A stretch of 64,000 bases of DNA from Sipunculus nudus. Lineage: Eukaryota > Annelida > Sipuncula > Golfingiida > Sipunculidae. The translations under genes and the position numbers were made by a program. This document shows positions 52,301 to 64,000 of this stretch, in pieces (position 1 is the stretch's first letter; every line of letters begins with the position of its first letter). Where the stretch lies: assembly GCA_026874595.1 (NCBI GenBank), contig CM049306.1:11119019-11183018 (forward strand). Direction: 5' to 3'. Under the pieces are notes generated by a model. That model searched no databases. It saw only the letters and a list, made by a program, of their open reading frames with translations, and was not told where the DNA came from.

Positions 52301-52650
52301 TAACTCGCACAATCCTCAATGGAATCACATCAAATTTTCAGGACATTTCAGGAATGGGCCAAGGAAGAATTTATTAGATTTTGGTGTTTGGTGTGTTTGT
52401 GTGTGTGTTGTTCCCAATGTAACTCACACAATCCTCAATGGAATCACATCAAATTTTCAGGGCATTTCAGGAAAGGGCCAAGGAAGAATTGATTAGATTT
52501 TGGTGTGAATCTTGACATTCATGTGTGTGTTTGTGTGTGTGTTGTTCACAATGTAACTCACACAATCCTCAATAGAATTACATCAAATTTTCAGGATATT
52601 TCAGGAACTGGCCAAGGAAGAATTGATTAGATTTTGGTGTGGATCTGGCA
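49330..52650 (+). repeat. Satellite array, about 25 units of ~132 bp, in CAMK1 intron
   Basis: Unit landmarks: GTTGTTCACAATGTAACTCA, CACAATCCTCAATGGAATCA, CATCAAATTTTCAGGACATT, GCCAAGGAAGAATTGATTAG, ATATGGACATTCATG and then (TG)n with TTTG. GTTGTTC starts at 49374, 49506, 49638, 49768, 49902, 50034, 50164 and 50295, so the spacing is 130-134, varying by TG dinucleotides. Most units are very alike, which suggests recent homogenisation. The modal length is divisible by three, so peptides such as SHQIFRTFQERAKEELIRFW recur, but frames shift with the TG tract and there is no start context; not a gene. Confidence 0.95.
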
Positions 52651-55600
52651 CAACCCAGATTCAGGAATATCATCAAGGAATATTCACAAATATACAGTCA
52701 CTTAAGCATGAATGCATGAACCTGGGAATATGGGCTGAATAAGTGAATGAGCACATGACAGAGGTTTGTATTCCATATAATGCATATTTCTAGTCTATAT
52801 ATGAATTATCATGAGCAGAAGAAGGTGGAGGGGACAAAGGTTATTTCAGTGAAATTATCATTGAAGGCACCCAATCATCCACAAAGCATGTTGAACTGAC
52901 AGAAAAATAGCGTCTTTTGGTAAAAATTGGTAATAAAATATTGCCCTGAAACCGTAGGCTTACTCCTGTACATGAGTGTTAAAAACAGAGGACTGGTGCG
53001 ATCACAGGCGTCAACATAAACACAGCGGGTGGGACTGTGTACAGCCCAGGCACAACACCAGCCACGACACCTGTCAATCAGGAGATGCACTGACTGACTT
53101 TCCAATGAAATGTAATACATGTTCTTTCTGGCTAAACATCTAACCGTGCAGTGTCTCTGTAACCAGATACACAGACTCATATTGTGCATGTCATTTCAGC
53201 TGAGGCCCCTGGACCTATCATACAGATCTGTTTTGACAGGTTCTACAAGGAATTTACATTAAGCCCATGGATCGAATGTCCATTCAGCAGAGGTATATCA
53301 GAGGAAATGAAGGTCCATGTATATGTATGGACTAGTTTGAAATCATCCTTGTATGGGATCTGGTGCACATAAGCAAAATCTTGGTTCTTGTGTCCTTTTT
53401 ATGGTAAACAGAGACACGTGGACTGTGTTTACTCACAACGCAGGACCATAACAAGGTATTAAACAGCTGTATGGAAGGTACTGAGACTGTGTGCTGGGAA
53501 CTTTTATATAAAGCAAAACTGAACTGATAGTGTGAAGAATGATCATAATACTGTTCCTGATTATGTCCCCTTAAACAATATTAGCCAGTCATGATAAATT
53601 AAACACGTTTAGCTGCATGAAGTTTATAGCGAGTTAGACTCAAATAAATCAGCTGTGTCCATTTACATCTCCCGTCAAGATGAAGTTGATGTAGTAGTAG
53701 ATAGTGGATACTGGACCCTAAACAATACAATGCAAAATGAACCCATTTCTGATTATTATCTGTATAACAATAACACAACTCACGCTTAATCCTGCATTTA
53801 AAATTGAATATGCAGCAAAGAAATAGTTAGAGCTGAAAGGCTCAAAAGCTTTGATGACTGACCAAGATTCCCCCAGCACTATAAATGATGGCCAAACATG
53901 AGAGTAACATGAAAGCTTATTTTCTTATTTATTAAATATTTCTTATTCATTTATTAAACAGCTTCTGCACTAACAGAGAGTGAGTTATTGAATCTGCACT
54001 GCCTTCTATTAAGGGTAATGCATTAGTGATTAATAAAAAGCTCAAAGCTACCTGCATTACTCTAAAAAGTCCAGAAAAACAAGTGCATCAAAAGAGAGCG
54101 AGTACAGGAAGTACAAACATGCACATCATTTAATGCACTTGATGCACTTGTATAATGTCCAGGGTGTTAGTGGATAATTATATTTAGTCGAAGTGGTGTG
54201 ACGATTGCTACAGAATGCCTACTACATGGAAACAATTGAATTCATGCCCACTAATGCTTATTCCTCTCCGCCAATTAAAAGGCGGACTCCATGACTTACG
54301 CAAATTGATCTTATTTGCAGTGCAGGAATATGATTTGCACCAGTTACATGTATTCCTGGACTCTCTAGTACCCAGGGCTCTAATCTGTTGTGTAAAATCC
54401 TAAAAGGTCTCCGTTAGCAATTTGTTTCTCTGAAAGGAGAGTGGTTCTGCAGTGTTGCCCCTGACAACCTGTCACATTTTACCCACTTCCTTGGCAGACA
54501 AACAGTACAGGACCGGTAAAGTGAAGGTCAGCGGGGCCGGAGGATATCTCACATGTCGTGGCCCACCAAGCAATCAACCCCTCAGACGCCCACTTTTGAC
54601 CGGCTGGATGGCTTTCTGATGCAGGGTTTGGTTAAGTGGTCCCTCCCCTCTGGGCTCTCTTAATTGTTCCATCAATATCTCCCTGATATGGTAAACCTAC
54701 AGGCTTCACATCAACCGTATACCTAAATACCTGCCTTCAGAAAAATTCACCCCATAAATTTCATCCAGGAATTACTTGTACTGGAATGCTATCTAAACAA
54801 TCACAAATACTCCACATTTCATAGATATTCTACCTATGTTATATATCAAAGAAATACAATTTACATCAATTTTACAACATTTTTCATTTTGTTGATCAAA
54901 CATGGTTGTTGATTAAACTCTTGTGCAAATTAAACTTTATTCAGCAGTAAAGTAGGCTCCCCTTTCCCTTACTTTTCACCACATTTCATGACTGCTTCAA
55001 AATGCCAAGGTTGCATGATTAAATCTGATGTCATAGTTTCTAAAATTTTCCTCATCTCACCAGAAGCTGAACTCTGAGATGATGTTAACTCTCATGCTCC
55101 TTCTTTCTTCTATCAAACAAACCAACAAATCAACTGTATGAACAGCAACAGCCATTAGCAAATTGCTTAGCTGAACACATGTCGAACTGAAACCTGCCAC
55201 ATTGTCAGTTAGCAGAAACATATGAAACCTATCACACCATTAAAACATCAAACCCTGCTGATGTCAGAAACATTGATATATTTGATGAATGGCTGTGGAC
55301 AACATTGAGGACTGGTGAAAAATAAATGGTACAACTCCTAGAACACAGTGTAGCATTACAATACAGTTCCATATTCAGACAGGCAATCACCACCAAAACC
55401 TCACAATTTTCCCCTAATTTCTCTCAACATTAGCATTACTGCTTTACATCAGGTTCCAGTTGATCAACTTTACTAAACCAATGCCTTATTCTGATGCTCA
55501 TGAATTCTAAACTGTTCTTTACTGCTGATTATAAACATATTCCTGAAGTAATGATATCTAGCAACAAGAAATCTAAATTCATTCAATGTAAATTTCAACC

Positions 55601-55826
55601 AGGGCACAGCAAAGCAGAGCATCCCCTCACACAGGAGCATATAATTAGACTGGAGGTATAAATATTCTGTAAGCCTTGTCAGAATGGTTTGGCTCAATAT
55701 GGATCCACAGTCCAATATAAAGAACTGACACACAAACATCAGGACAAACACACAATCAAAGGCCTTAAATTATATCCCCTAATGCAACTTTATTGCAACA
55801 GGCAGGTAATGGAACCCTTCATTAAC
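52651..55826. other. CAMK1 intron, mostly unique sequence
   Basis: No exon found. 53230-53345 is partly repeated at 56735-56830. 54410-54680 is more GC-rich than its surroundings (GGTAAAGTGAAGGTCAGCGG, GGCCGGAGG, CCCCTCAGACGCCC) and could be a regulatory element, but nothing proves this. Confidence 0.4.
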
Positions 55827-56318
55827 AACAAGTGACCCATGGGTCATGACGCTAAGCTAACTGACCAGTTGGTATTGGCAATAGTGTGATACTGGAAGGA
55901 TTTTCGATGGACCTCCCAGGATGTCAAGATAGAAGCTTTTAGGTCCAATGGTTATGATTTGTGCCCTGTAAAAAGATGACTGCTCATTGAAGGTCTCAAA
56001 AATAGATCACTCCAAGATCAAAATGCATGCAAAGAATCATGGTGATCAATGCATTAGTTATTCAGATACTAGAGCTTTTGTATCAAAATTCCATTATTCT
56101 GGGGGGTACTTCGGAGCCCCATAGCTTGAAGAATATGGGTAACAGAGAGCTTATTTCAGGTTTCCAAGGAGGTTTTTTCATGGACCTCCCTGGGTGTCAA
56201 GTGAGAAGATTCCAGGTTCAGCAGTTGCTATTTGTGCCCTGTTGATGGACAGACGGCCGGACAGCCGGACGCAAACGGACAAAGAGTGATCACTTTAGCT
56301 CAGATGACTTACAGTCTT
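55827..56318 (-). mobile_element. Family A element, ~490 bp
   Basis: Plus strand starts AACAAGTGACCCATGGGTCA and ends near TTAGCTCAGATGACTTACAG; the hairpin end is decayed. It contains GGACAGACGGCCGGACAGCC (56247-56268) and a GGGGGG run (56101). Confidence 0.65.
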
Positions 56319-57205
56319 TTCCAGAATCTTTTTTTTTTTCAAAACCAACATGGGTTATCCAGTATCCGAGTATTGCGGGCTTCTAGTTTGCTATTTATAT
56401 ACCCATTTGATCAGTCTAAATATTTCAAGGTCCTCAGCTATTTTGAGTACGGCAAGACTTTGAACACTATATATAACCCTCAGCCTCAGTGAGTCAGTGT
56501 GTCCCCGTTTATCAGACCATCGCTTTTCAAGGCAGGCCGGTTTGAAAATGTATCTCTGGTTCAGCCAATCAGCATGAGATATTAAGGTCCACATGCGACA
56601 AACGCAGTCATGTACCGGCTGGCTGAAACGATCACGGTGATCAGGGTGTTGGCAACTTAACAGGGACAAGACTTTTAAGTGTAACTTGACCACTAACACA
56701 TACACAGTACAATATCAATGCGACAGTGTCTACAATGCACTTTCATTTGGCCCATGGAGCGTAGTGTTCAACAGCAGAGATATATCAAGAGACACGAAGG
56801 TCCATGTGTGAACTTTCTGAAAACATGATTTCAGTGCAAATGCTACCAAGCGGGTTGAGCTGTCTATTGCCATTTGGACCGCTGCTAGCGTCCACATAGC
56901 AACAGTGCCATTCACAGGAGGCGTGACGGCTTGATATGCAAATGCGTGGGAATCGTCAGGAGCCTTGTGACACCCTAATATGCAAATATCAGGGATTCAC
57001 CATACAGACTTTACAGGGCTTTAGTGATAACAGCTGGTACTGAGTTACGTCTATCGGTACATGGAACAACGTTTTATTTTAAGCATTTTAGTAGTAAACG
57101 TAAATACACTAAAGCCCAGGCAGGGCTATGCTGGTTGAGTAATAATTCTTTATTGCTTTATGATTTCTCATGGGTAACCAGAGGGAAAGTCAAATTAAAA
57201 TAAGG
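56319..57205. other. CAMK1 intron, unique GC-richer segment with two ATGCAAAT octamers
   Basis: ATATGCAAATGCG (about 56935) and ATATGCAAATATC (about 56979) both contain the POU/octamer site ATGCAAAT. GTACCGGCTGGCTGAAACGA and GGACCGCTGCTAGCGTCCAC lie nearby. No coding signal was found. A regulatory role is inference. Confidence 0.35.
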
Positions 57206-58587
57206 AACTAGATGTGTCAGAATGACATAAATGCCCCCACCTGGAGCAAGTTAGAAATATAGAAATATAGAAGTTTGTAAAATTTTCTATATTCAGGAGT
57301 TGTCATATGGTCAAAATTAAGTAGGCAACCAGAGAAAAATGCACACTTGATCTGTATAACAGGTCATGATCCAGCAACACACCAAAAATCAGGCCAAAAT
57401 CTGCAGGCTTTGCAAAAAATAGTCCGTACATCTGCATTTATCATGAAATATTCTATTTTTAATAAAATTTACTATATAAAGGAGCTGTCATACAGTCAAA
57501 AGAAGGTCAACCATGACAAAATGCTAAACTGATCTGTAAGTGGTCATTATGTGCCCACACACCAAAAATCAGGCCAATATCTGCAGGCACTGCAATAAAT
57601 AATTCGCACATGTGCATTTATCATGAAAATTTCTATTTTCATGAAATTTTCTATGTTCTGGAGGTGTCATATGGTCAAAAGTAAGTCAACCTCTATAAAA
57701 CGCAAACATGATCTATAACTGGTCATGATCTGGCCAGGCACCAAAATCAGGCATATATCTGCAGGCACTGCGAAAATACATGTGCATTTATCATAAAAAT
57801 TTCTATTAATCATGTAATTTCCTGTTCAGAAGCTGTCATACGGTCCGAGGTAGATCAACCAGGACAAAATGCGATCTGTAAGTGGTCGTTTTATGCTGAC
57901 AAAACAAAAATCAGGTCAATATCTGTAAGAACTGCGAAAAAAAAGTCTGTACATGTGTATTTATCATGAAAATTTCTATTTTTTTATGAAATTTTCTATG
58001 TTAAGGAGCCATCATACAATAAAAAGTAGGTCAACTTGGAGAAAACACAAACTTGATCTGTAAGTGGTCATTATGCGCCCACACACAAATAATTAGGCCA
58101 GTATCTCTAAGCACTGCAAAAAAAGGTCTAAATGTGCATTTATCATGAAAATTTATATATTTCATGAAATTTTCTATATTCAGGAGGAATCCTACTGTCA
58201 ATAGTAGGTCAACTGGGAAAAAATGCGAACTTGATCTGTATGTGATTGTTATATGCCCTCACACCAAAAATCAGGCCAATATCTGCAGGCATTGTGAAAA
58301 AAAGTCTGTATACATGTGCATTTACCATGAAAATTCCTACTTTTCAAGAAATTTTCAAGTTCAGGAACTGTCATACGATTAAAAGTAGGTCTACCGGGAC
58401 AAAAAGCAAACTCAATCTGTAAGTGGTCATTATTTGCCCACACATAAAAAATTAGGCCAGTATCTGCAAGCATTGGGAAAAAAAGTCCATACAACTTTTT
58501 GATTTTGGAATGACAGAAGGACAGAATGATGGAATGACGGACATGGGTAAAACTATATGCCCCAGCCATTTTGTGGAGGGGGCATAA
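57206..58587 (-). mobile_element. Family B tandem-repeat element, copy B3
   Basis: Left AACTAGATGTGTCAGAATGA with hairpin GTGTCA-GAA-TGACAT, then ATGCCCCCACC. The right GGAGGGGGCAT (about 58576-58585) is the inverted subterminal repeat. The core is about seven diverged units of roughly 180 bp. The hairpin loop and closing pair differ from B2, with the pairing kept. Confidence 0.8.
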
Positions 58588-59989
58588 CAAAAGCAGATAC
58601 AGAAAATCATTTTATATATAGCGCTCAGTTTTGTCAGGTTTTAAACGGCATAGTTCAAAAAGATTTTTTTGGTTTTAGTCCTGTGCTTGAGACCCATCCT
58701 ACACTTGCATATACCAGTTATAGCTTGAATCTGCTGGATAAAAAAAAACGATGAGCATTGCATGAGCTTGCCCTAATAATAATCCGACTACAGATCCGTA
58801 TTGACTGTTCACCATAGATATGGAAATACTAGGGATCAGCCAGTAGGGGTTTTAGCCTCAGGGACCAGCAATCAATTTCTCTTCACTTTGTAGTGTGTTG
58901 TCACCTGCACAGCAGAGACAACAGAACAGAACACCAGCACTGCTCAAATAATCCTAAAGGAAAACAAGAACTATCCCTGCAAGTCAATGATGGTATTATT
59001 TAGTATGATACCTATGGCCTTGCAGGTTTATCTGCTCAAACCACCACACACTTAAATTCAATACAAACTGCTGTTTTACAATGTTACTCTGTCTGATCCA
59101 TGCACATGTACATTAACATGAGCTACAGGTCGAATGACCCAGATATTGATGACTGAGTTCACATATCTCTGACCTAAAGGCTTGTTCCCATGACAACCAA
59201 TGTCTCCACAGTTTATACAGACGATTATCCGACAAACACTTCAACTCAGCAAGTCTAGCTTTTCATTCTGTATCTGTTTGTGTCAATCAATGTAGCAAAA
59301 AGATACTTTTAATTGAATAAAAATCTGTAAAAAAACCTCATGAACAGGCAAGAAAATATTCCATACTATGGCTATTTGTTAATAAAATCTAAAATAAAAC
59401 AATGTTAAAGGCTTAAGGTGTTCTGTACTTTTACTCATAAATACAATAAAGACATTGGAATAAAATATGTAAAACAAAAATACTAAAATCATTTAAGTAA
59501 AACATGAGTTACTAATAGTCACACTCTGGTCTGTGATCAATCCGCCATGTACTAAGACTGAGATTACACAAACCAAGCTCAAAGGAAACATATCCAGGCA
59601 CCACAATACAACCTCATATATTTATGGAAAGCATCAAAGAGACGTATCAGACTAAAAACCCTACAGCAATGGATTTCCAGAATGTCTTTTTCAAACCTTA
59701 TAACCAGTGATGCCTTATCCTTTTTACCTATCAGTATTGTCTGACCTGTCAGTGTCAAATATGGTACATTGCTGCCAGGCCAATTATTCTGGTACTCATA
59801 TCAAAACTACATTTGCAAGAAAGGTTTATGTTTATATTGGATAACATCTGCTTATCTATTGTCAAATATATATCATCTAAAATTATGGCTGATTATTGGG
59901 AGAGACATTCTTTAAATTTCTGGTAAGGGATAATTACTGACATATCAGTTTTATATTAAATGAGGTTCTGTTGAAATTATATATATAAC
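58588..59989. other. CAMK1 intron, no feature recognised
   Basis: AT-rich unique sequence. No exon or repeat was found on either strand. Confidence 0.4.
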
Positions 59990-60197
59990 CAGGGGCGGAT
60001 CCAGGATTTAGGAAAAGGGGGGGGGGGGTCCAACCCAGGAGGACAAACGAAAACCATAAAAAAAAGGTCCTCAGGTCTGAAAAAGGGGGGGGGGGTCCAG
60101 GCAGCAAAATTTTGTCTGAAGCCCTTAAAAAAACGTTGTTTCTGACAAAAAGGGGGGGTCCGGACCCCCTGGACCCCCCCCCCTGGATCCGCTTCTG
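59990..60197. mobile_element. 208 bp MITE with G/C runs and flanking ATAAC
   Basis: The left end CAGGGGCGGATCCAGG and the right end CCTGGATCCGCTTCTG are imperfect inverted repeats. ATAAC precedes (59985-59989) and follows (60198-60202), a candidate target duplication. The interior is dominated by GGGGGGGTCC and GGACCCCCC runs. I recall CAGGGGCGGATCCAG ends from several invertebrate genomes, but the superfamily is not assigned. Confidence 0.7.
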
Positions 60198-60454
60198 ATA
60201 ACTGCCCTTAGCTAGCTGACAGCAGCAGCATTGCTGCAGTAAACTACTAACACAAGCTGTATTGTGTTGGCCAACATAATAAAAAGATATGTTTCAACTA
60301 AACTAAACTTAACTTGTTTATCTTGATTCACTCTGACAACCTTTGATGCAACATTTCATGCAATGCACATAGTCAGCTGGTTAGTCAAATCCGTATTTTT
60401 TCTTAACATTGACTGTCAAAGCCTCAAATAATCATATCAATATTCTTCTCAGAG

Positions 60455-61240
60455 CTATTGATATATACTTTAATTGATTCATGTTAGAGCTACTGACATT
60501 TTTGTTGATTCTTGGTGGAGCTTTTGATAATTTAATTGATTCTTGTAAGAGCTATTGATACGTTTACTGATTCTTGTAAGAGCTATTGATAATTTTATTG
60601 ATTCTTGTCAGAGTTACTGATAATTTTATTGATTCTTGTCAGAGTTACTGATAATTTTATTGATTCTTGTCAGAGTTACTGATAACTTTATTGATTCTTG
60701 TATGAGTTATTGATTATTTTATTGGTTCCTGTCAGAGCTATTGATAACTTTATTGACTCTTGTCAGAGCTATTGATAGTTTTATGAATTCTTGTCAGAGC
60801 CATTGATCAGTTTATTGAATCTTGTTAGATTTATTGATAATTTTATTGATTCTTGTCAGAGTTATTGACAATTTTATTGATTCTTGTTGGAGCTATTGAT
60901 AATTTTATTGATTCTGGTTAAGAGCACTAGTCATAATTTTTACTGATTCTTGTTAAATTAATTGAAAATTTTATTGATTCTTGTTAGAGCTATTGATAGT
61001 TTTATTGATTCCTGTATGAGTTATTGATAATTTTATTAATTCTTGTTAGAGCTATTGATAGTTTTATTGATTCTTGTATGAGTTATTAATATTTTTATTG
61101 ATTCTTGTTTAGAGCACATTCATAATTTTTACTGATTCTTGTTAAAGTTATCTGTAATTTTTTAGTCTTGTCAGGGCTATTGATCATCTTATTGATTCTT
61201 GTCAGAGCCATAAATAACCTAACCAGTCTTCTAGCCAAAT
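60455..61240. repeat. 31 bp minisatellite, about 25 copies
   Basis: The unit is approximately GAGYTAYTGATAATTTTATT + GATTCTTGTCA. The closest copies (60611, 60642, 60673) are spaced exactly 31 bp. The outer copies are more diverged. Confidence 0.9.
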
Positions 61241-62099
61241 TTTTAAAATATATCTTTTTGTCAAGGTAGTCTGACTAGAATTGTTGAATTCTGGGATAAC
61301 ATTAAACACTTGAAAACACTCACAGACACAAGACATCCAATGAATGCTTCAACTGACCCTCATCTAGTCCACCCCAAAATCTGATAGTTCCACCAAAAAT
61401 CCAAGTAAACTGTTCTTTTAACCTGTGGCCTTCCCTTGATAAACAGTTCATTATATTTACTTAATCTTCTAGAGATAATTATGAAATATCTCATAACTTG
61501 TATTATCACCCATGTATCTTGTTTCTCATTGCCAGGTGGCATGTTATGTTGACACTTAACTCAGAAAACCAACCTTATCCAATGAAAAAAACTTCCATTA
61601 TTATGATTATCTTATTGCTAACTGATTGCAGCATCACCATGACATTGTCATGACCTCATTTGACCTCTATTCTGCACCAAAATGAACCATACTCAAATGA
61701 AGGTAATTAAATTTTGAAGCAGGTCCATAATATTTTATGTTATATGGAGAAAAAACAGCCGTTAAAAGCAACAAATTTGAAAGGATCAAATTATAAGTAA
61801 TCTTTTGCAAAATATTAGCAAATATTTCATGGCCCCCGTTCAAGCCTTCCCCAAAGTTTTGTTAAAATCCTAACAGAACTTTAGAAGAAAATCATAAACC
61901 AGTCTGATCACGAACACCTTGGCCACCTCACTGCCAGAGGTAACTTGGACTTGTGCTGTAGAGAACTCCCCTTCTCTTGGCAAATGCAAACCATTCTATC
62001 ACAATTTCATGCATTTGGAGGCAATTTGATGCATCTATGAACCAGTTAATTCACACCTTAAAACTTGGTTTAGTACTTTTTTTGCATTTAAAAAAGTCC
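61241..62099. other. CAMK1 intron, no feature recognised
   Basis: Unique AT-rich sequence; no exon, RNA gene or repeat seen. Confidence 0.4.
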
Positions 62100-62329
62100 A
62101 AAATTATGGAAAGGTAAAAAATTATGGAACAAGGGCAAATAGGCACAAATCGTCCTCCGCCATATGTTTACCAAGGAAAGTGTTGCATCAGTGATACCCT
62201 TTTTAGTTACCTAGATGATCATGTTTTAACTTGGAGCAATGAAGGATGTAAATGTAAACTGGACAGATTTGAACAAATAGATACATCATGGTTGTGGCCA
62301 AGAAGTATGGCTTGAACATTTTATGTAGA

Positions 62330-62860
62330 CAATTCTTAAACAGAGGTGGTACCACCTGCAGGTTAAAATCTCATGTCAGTCATGTGCTGAGTATTTCTAT
62401 AAAAATTTTATGAAGAAAGCAGCAAGGGTCTTAGAGATATGTGGTAAAAGAATGGGGCAGGATGAACAGACAGATGGAAGGGAAATCAGAAAATATCTCG
62501 ATCAGCAAAATTTGAACTCCCGTAGAAACATCAGTCTGAAAATAATCTATTCAATGGAGCATTCATTGAATTCCCCTAGCTCCAAGGAATCATTGCATAT
62601 GATTTGAAGTGTTCTAACTTATGAACTTAACTGAAGGAATGTGAAAATTATAATTTTCAAGCGCAGTAAATCGTTAAATAAAGGTGCCATCAAATGCAGG
62701 TTATAATCACATCAGTCCTGTGCTAAGTCTGTAAAATTTGGTGCAGAAAGCAGCAAGGGTCTTAGAGATTTGTTGTAAAAGAATGGGGCTCGAAGGCCAG
62801 CTGGACAGACAGACACAGACCAGCTTAGGAAACCTCCCTCCTATGGAGGGAGACTAAAAA
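62330..62860 (-). repeat. Duplicated repeat unit ending in a TTTTTAGTCTCCCTCC border
   Basis: Two related stretches (about 62344-62480 and 62680-62800) share GAAAGCAGCAAGGGTCTTAG, TTTGTTGTAAAAGAATGGGGC-type sequence. The border at 62860 reads, on the minus strand, TTTTTAGTCTCCCTCCATAG with an inverted CCCTCC/GGAGGG pair, and GTCTGTCTGTCC follows. This is like the TTTTTAG ends of families A and D. Confidence 0.55.
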
Positions 62861-63149
62861 GTAAAAGGGCAGCTGTTGTGAATGAGTCTATATGGTTTAT
62901 TCATAAGGTTGCAGCAACCTTACTCTGGAACATCAGTATACGTCAACTACTGTTGCACCGACAAAGTGTTTTCTGTTACATGGCTATTCACTGGTATTTG
63001 ACTTATCAACACTTAAACTTCGTTGTATTAAAAATAAGGCAATTGTGGAGCAAAAAAAATTATCACAGTAATTTCAACTCTTTATTTTATAGTCTAAAAT
63101 AGTACAAAAGTGTGCGGTCAAATAGTTTGACCTGAAGCTTTAAGTGTTA

Positions 63150-63305
<156 letters not shown>

Positions 63306-63472
63306 CTACAACAGAGCAAAGAACAGATTAATCTTTTTAAAAGCAGTTGTTTTTGAGACATCAATGCCATCGCTAAAGTTTTAAACAAGGTCAAGATCAT
63401 TTGATATATAGTGAATGATAAAGTTTGAGACTGAAAAGGTATCCATCTCACTGTGGGATAAAAAAACTACAA

Positions 63473-63598
63473 AACAAGGGACCCATGGTTCATGGCGCTC
63501 AGCAGATTGTAACAGTTATAACTGCATCACCATAGATTTTTTTGAAGTTGCAATATAAATACTATCTTCAGTGATGAGGAACTAGGGCTCAATGACTG

Positions 63599-63630
<32 letters not shown>

Positions 63631-63962
63631 TTTTTTAAGTTTATAAATTTCCTATATATTTACAGTATATCATATATATCTGAATATTTAAATTGATTCA
63701 CAAATCTAAATTGCACCAACATTTATACTTAATTTAGTCAGGTAACATCACATTATGCACACATTTGTATTTCTTTCTTTTTTTTATAAAATTAATTTTT
63801 TTAAATTTGCAAAGCAATAAATATATGAAAATAACACTCCAGAATTAACAAATTTAAATTGCACCTTAATTTATCCATGATTTGTTTCATATATTATCAA
63901 ATTATGCCTACTGATGGGTTAAATTATATTTTGTTTCATTATTTAAAAGGAAATAATTTCTT
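63473..63962 (-). mobile_element. Family A CTTGTT end and AT-rich body
   Basis: Plus strand AACAAGGGACCCATGGTTCA, GGCGCTCAGCAG, a 27-base G run (63598-63624), and then an AT-rich body that matches 44940-45110 (TGAATATTTAA-TTGATTCA, GGTCAGGTAA, CACATTATGCACACA). Confidence 0.65.
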
Positions 63963-64000
63963 AACTAGGGTCCCATCGGTCTCGACGCTCACCTGCATTT
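63963..64000 (-). mobile_element. Another family A CTAGTT end, running off the window
   Basis: AACTAGGGTCCCATCGGTCT, CGACGCTCACCTG matches the terminal pattern of the family. It is cut by the window end. Confidence 0.5.

Noticed and set aside
49340-52496. Many overlapping open frames encoding SHQIFRTFQERAKEELIRFW-type peptides
   Set aside because: They are the translation of the 132 bp satellite; frames break with TG-tract length, with no start context or splice signals.
52875-53189. 104-codon minus-strand frame with many Cys and His residues
   Set aside because: No regular Cys/His spacing, no matching family and no exon borders. It is most likely chance.

Overview
This window is AT-rich animal genomic DNA, most probably from a bivalve mollusc. 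The evidence is long introns with GT-AG borders, three conserved metazoan nuclear genes, and a dense load of short repeat families: tandem-repeat-cored elements, TTTTTAG...CTAGTT elements and short-unit satellites of the kind common in bivalves. No species can be named from the sequence alone. There are no bacterial genes, operons or CRISPR arrays. Most long open frames are repeats or chance.

Three host genes are supported. (1) The first coding exon of ATRIP (minus strand, 3642-4061) carries the acidic RPA-binding motif; the rest of the gene lies beyond the left edge. (2) NDUFB11, a mitochondrial complex I accessory subunit, is complete on the plus strand in three exons (8150-8386, 12103-12236, 15935-16085) that splice without a phase conflict to 173 codons plus stop, or 157 from a second in-frame ATG. 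(3) The 3' half of a CaM kinase I gene (CAMK1, minus strand) has six exons between 63305 and 34485. They run from the PEN of the catalytic loop through the activation loop, the C-lobe, the autoinhibitory segment and the calmodulin-binding segment to a stop; the 5' half lies beyond the right edge. All junction phases agree.

Layout: 1-2340 is a decayed L1/Tx1-like LINE. 2341-8149 holds ATRIP exon 1, small repeats and the probable NDUFB11 promoter. 8150-16370 is NDUFB11, with introns full of transposon copies. 16371-27364 is a block of nested repeats. 27365-34484 is an unusually repeat-poor stretch just downstream of the CAMK1 stop and may contain its 3' UTR. 34485-63305 is CAMK1; its introns hold two or three copies of each of several element families, a DNA transposon containing a 5S rRNA-like piece, and a 3.3 kb satellite of about 132 bp units. 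63306-64000 is CAMK1 intron with repeat ends.

The most notable structural observation is that three or four otherwise unrelated repeat families (called A, B, C and D here) share one terminal plan. Each has a subterminal inverted repeat, a compact hairpin or palindrome next to one end, and that end finishes in CTAGTT or CTTGTT. Families A and D have TTTTTAG at the other end, and all have tandem repeats or low-complexity sequence inside. This resembles non-autonomous rolling-circle (Helentron-like) elements or the tandem-repeat 'pearl' elements of oysters, but that class assignment is inference. One sub-family carries arrays of near-perfect nuclear-receptor DR1/extended half-site motifs, some inside NDUFB11 intron 2.
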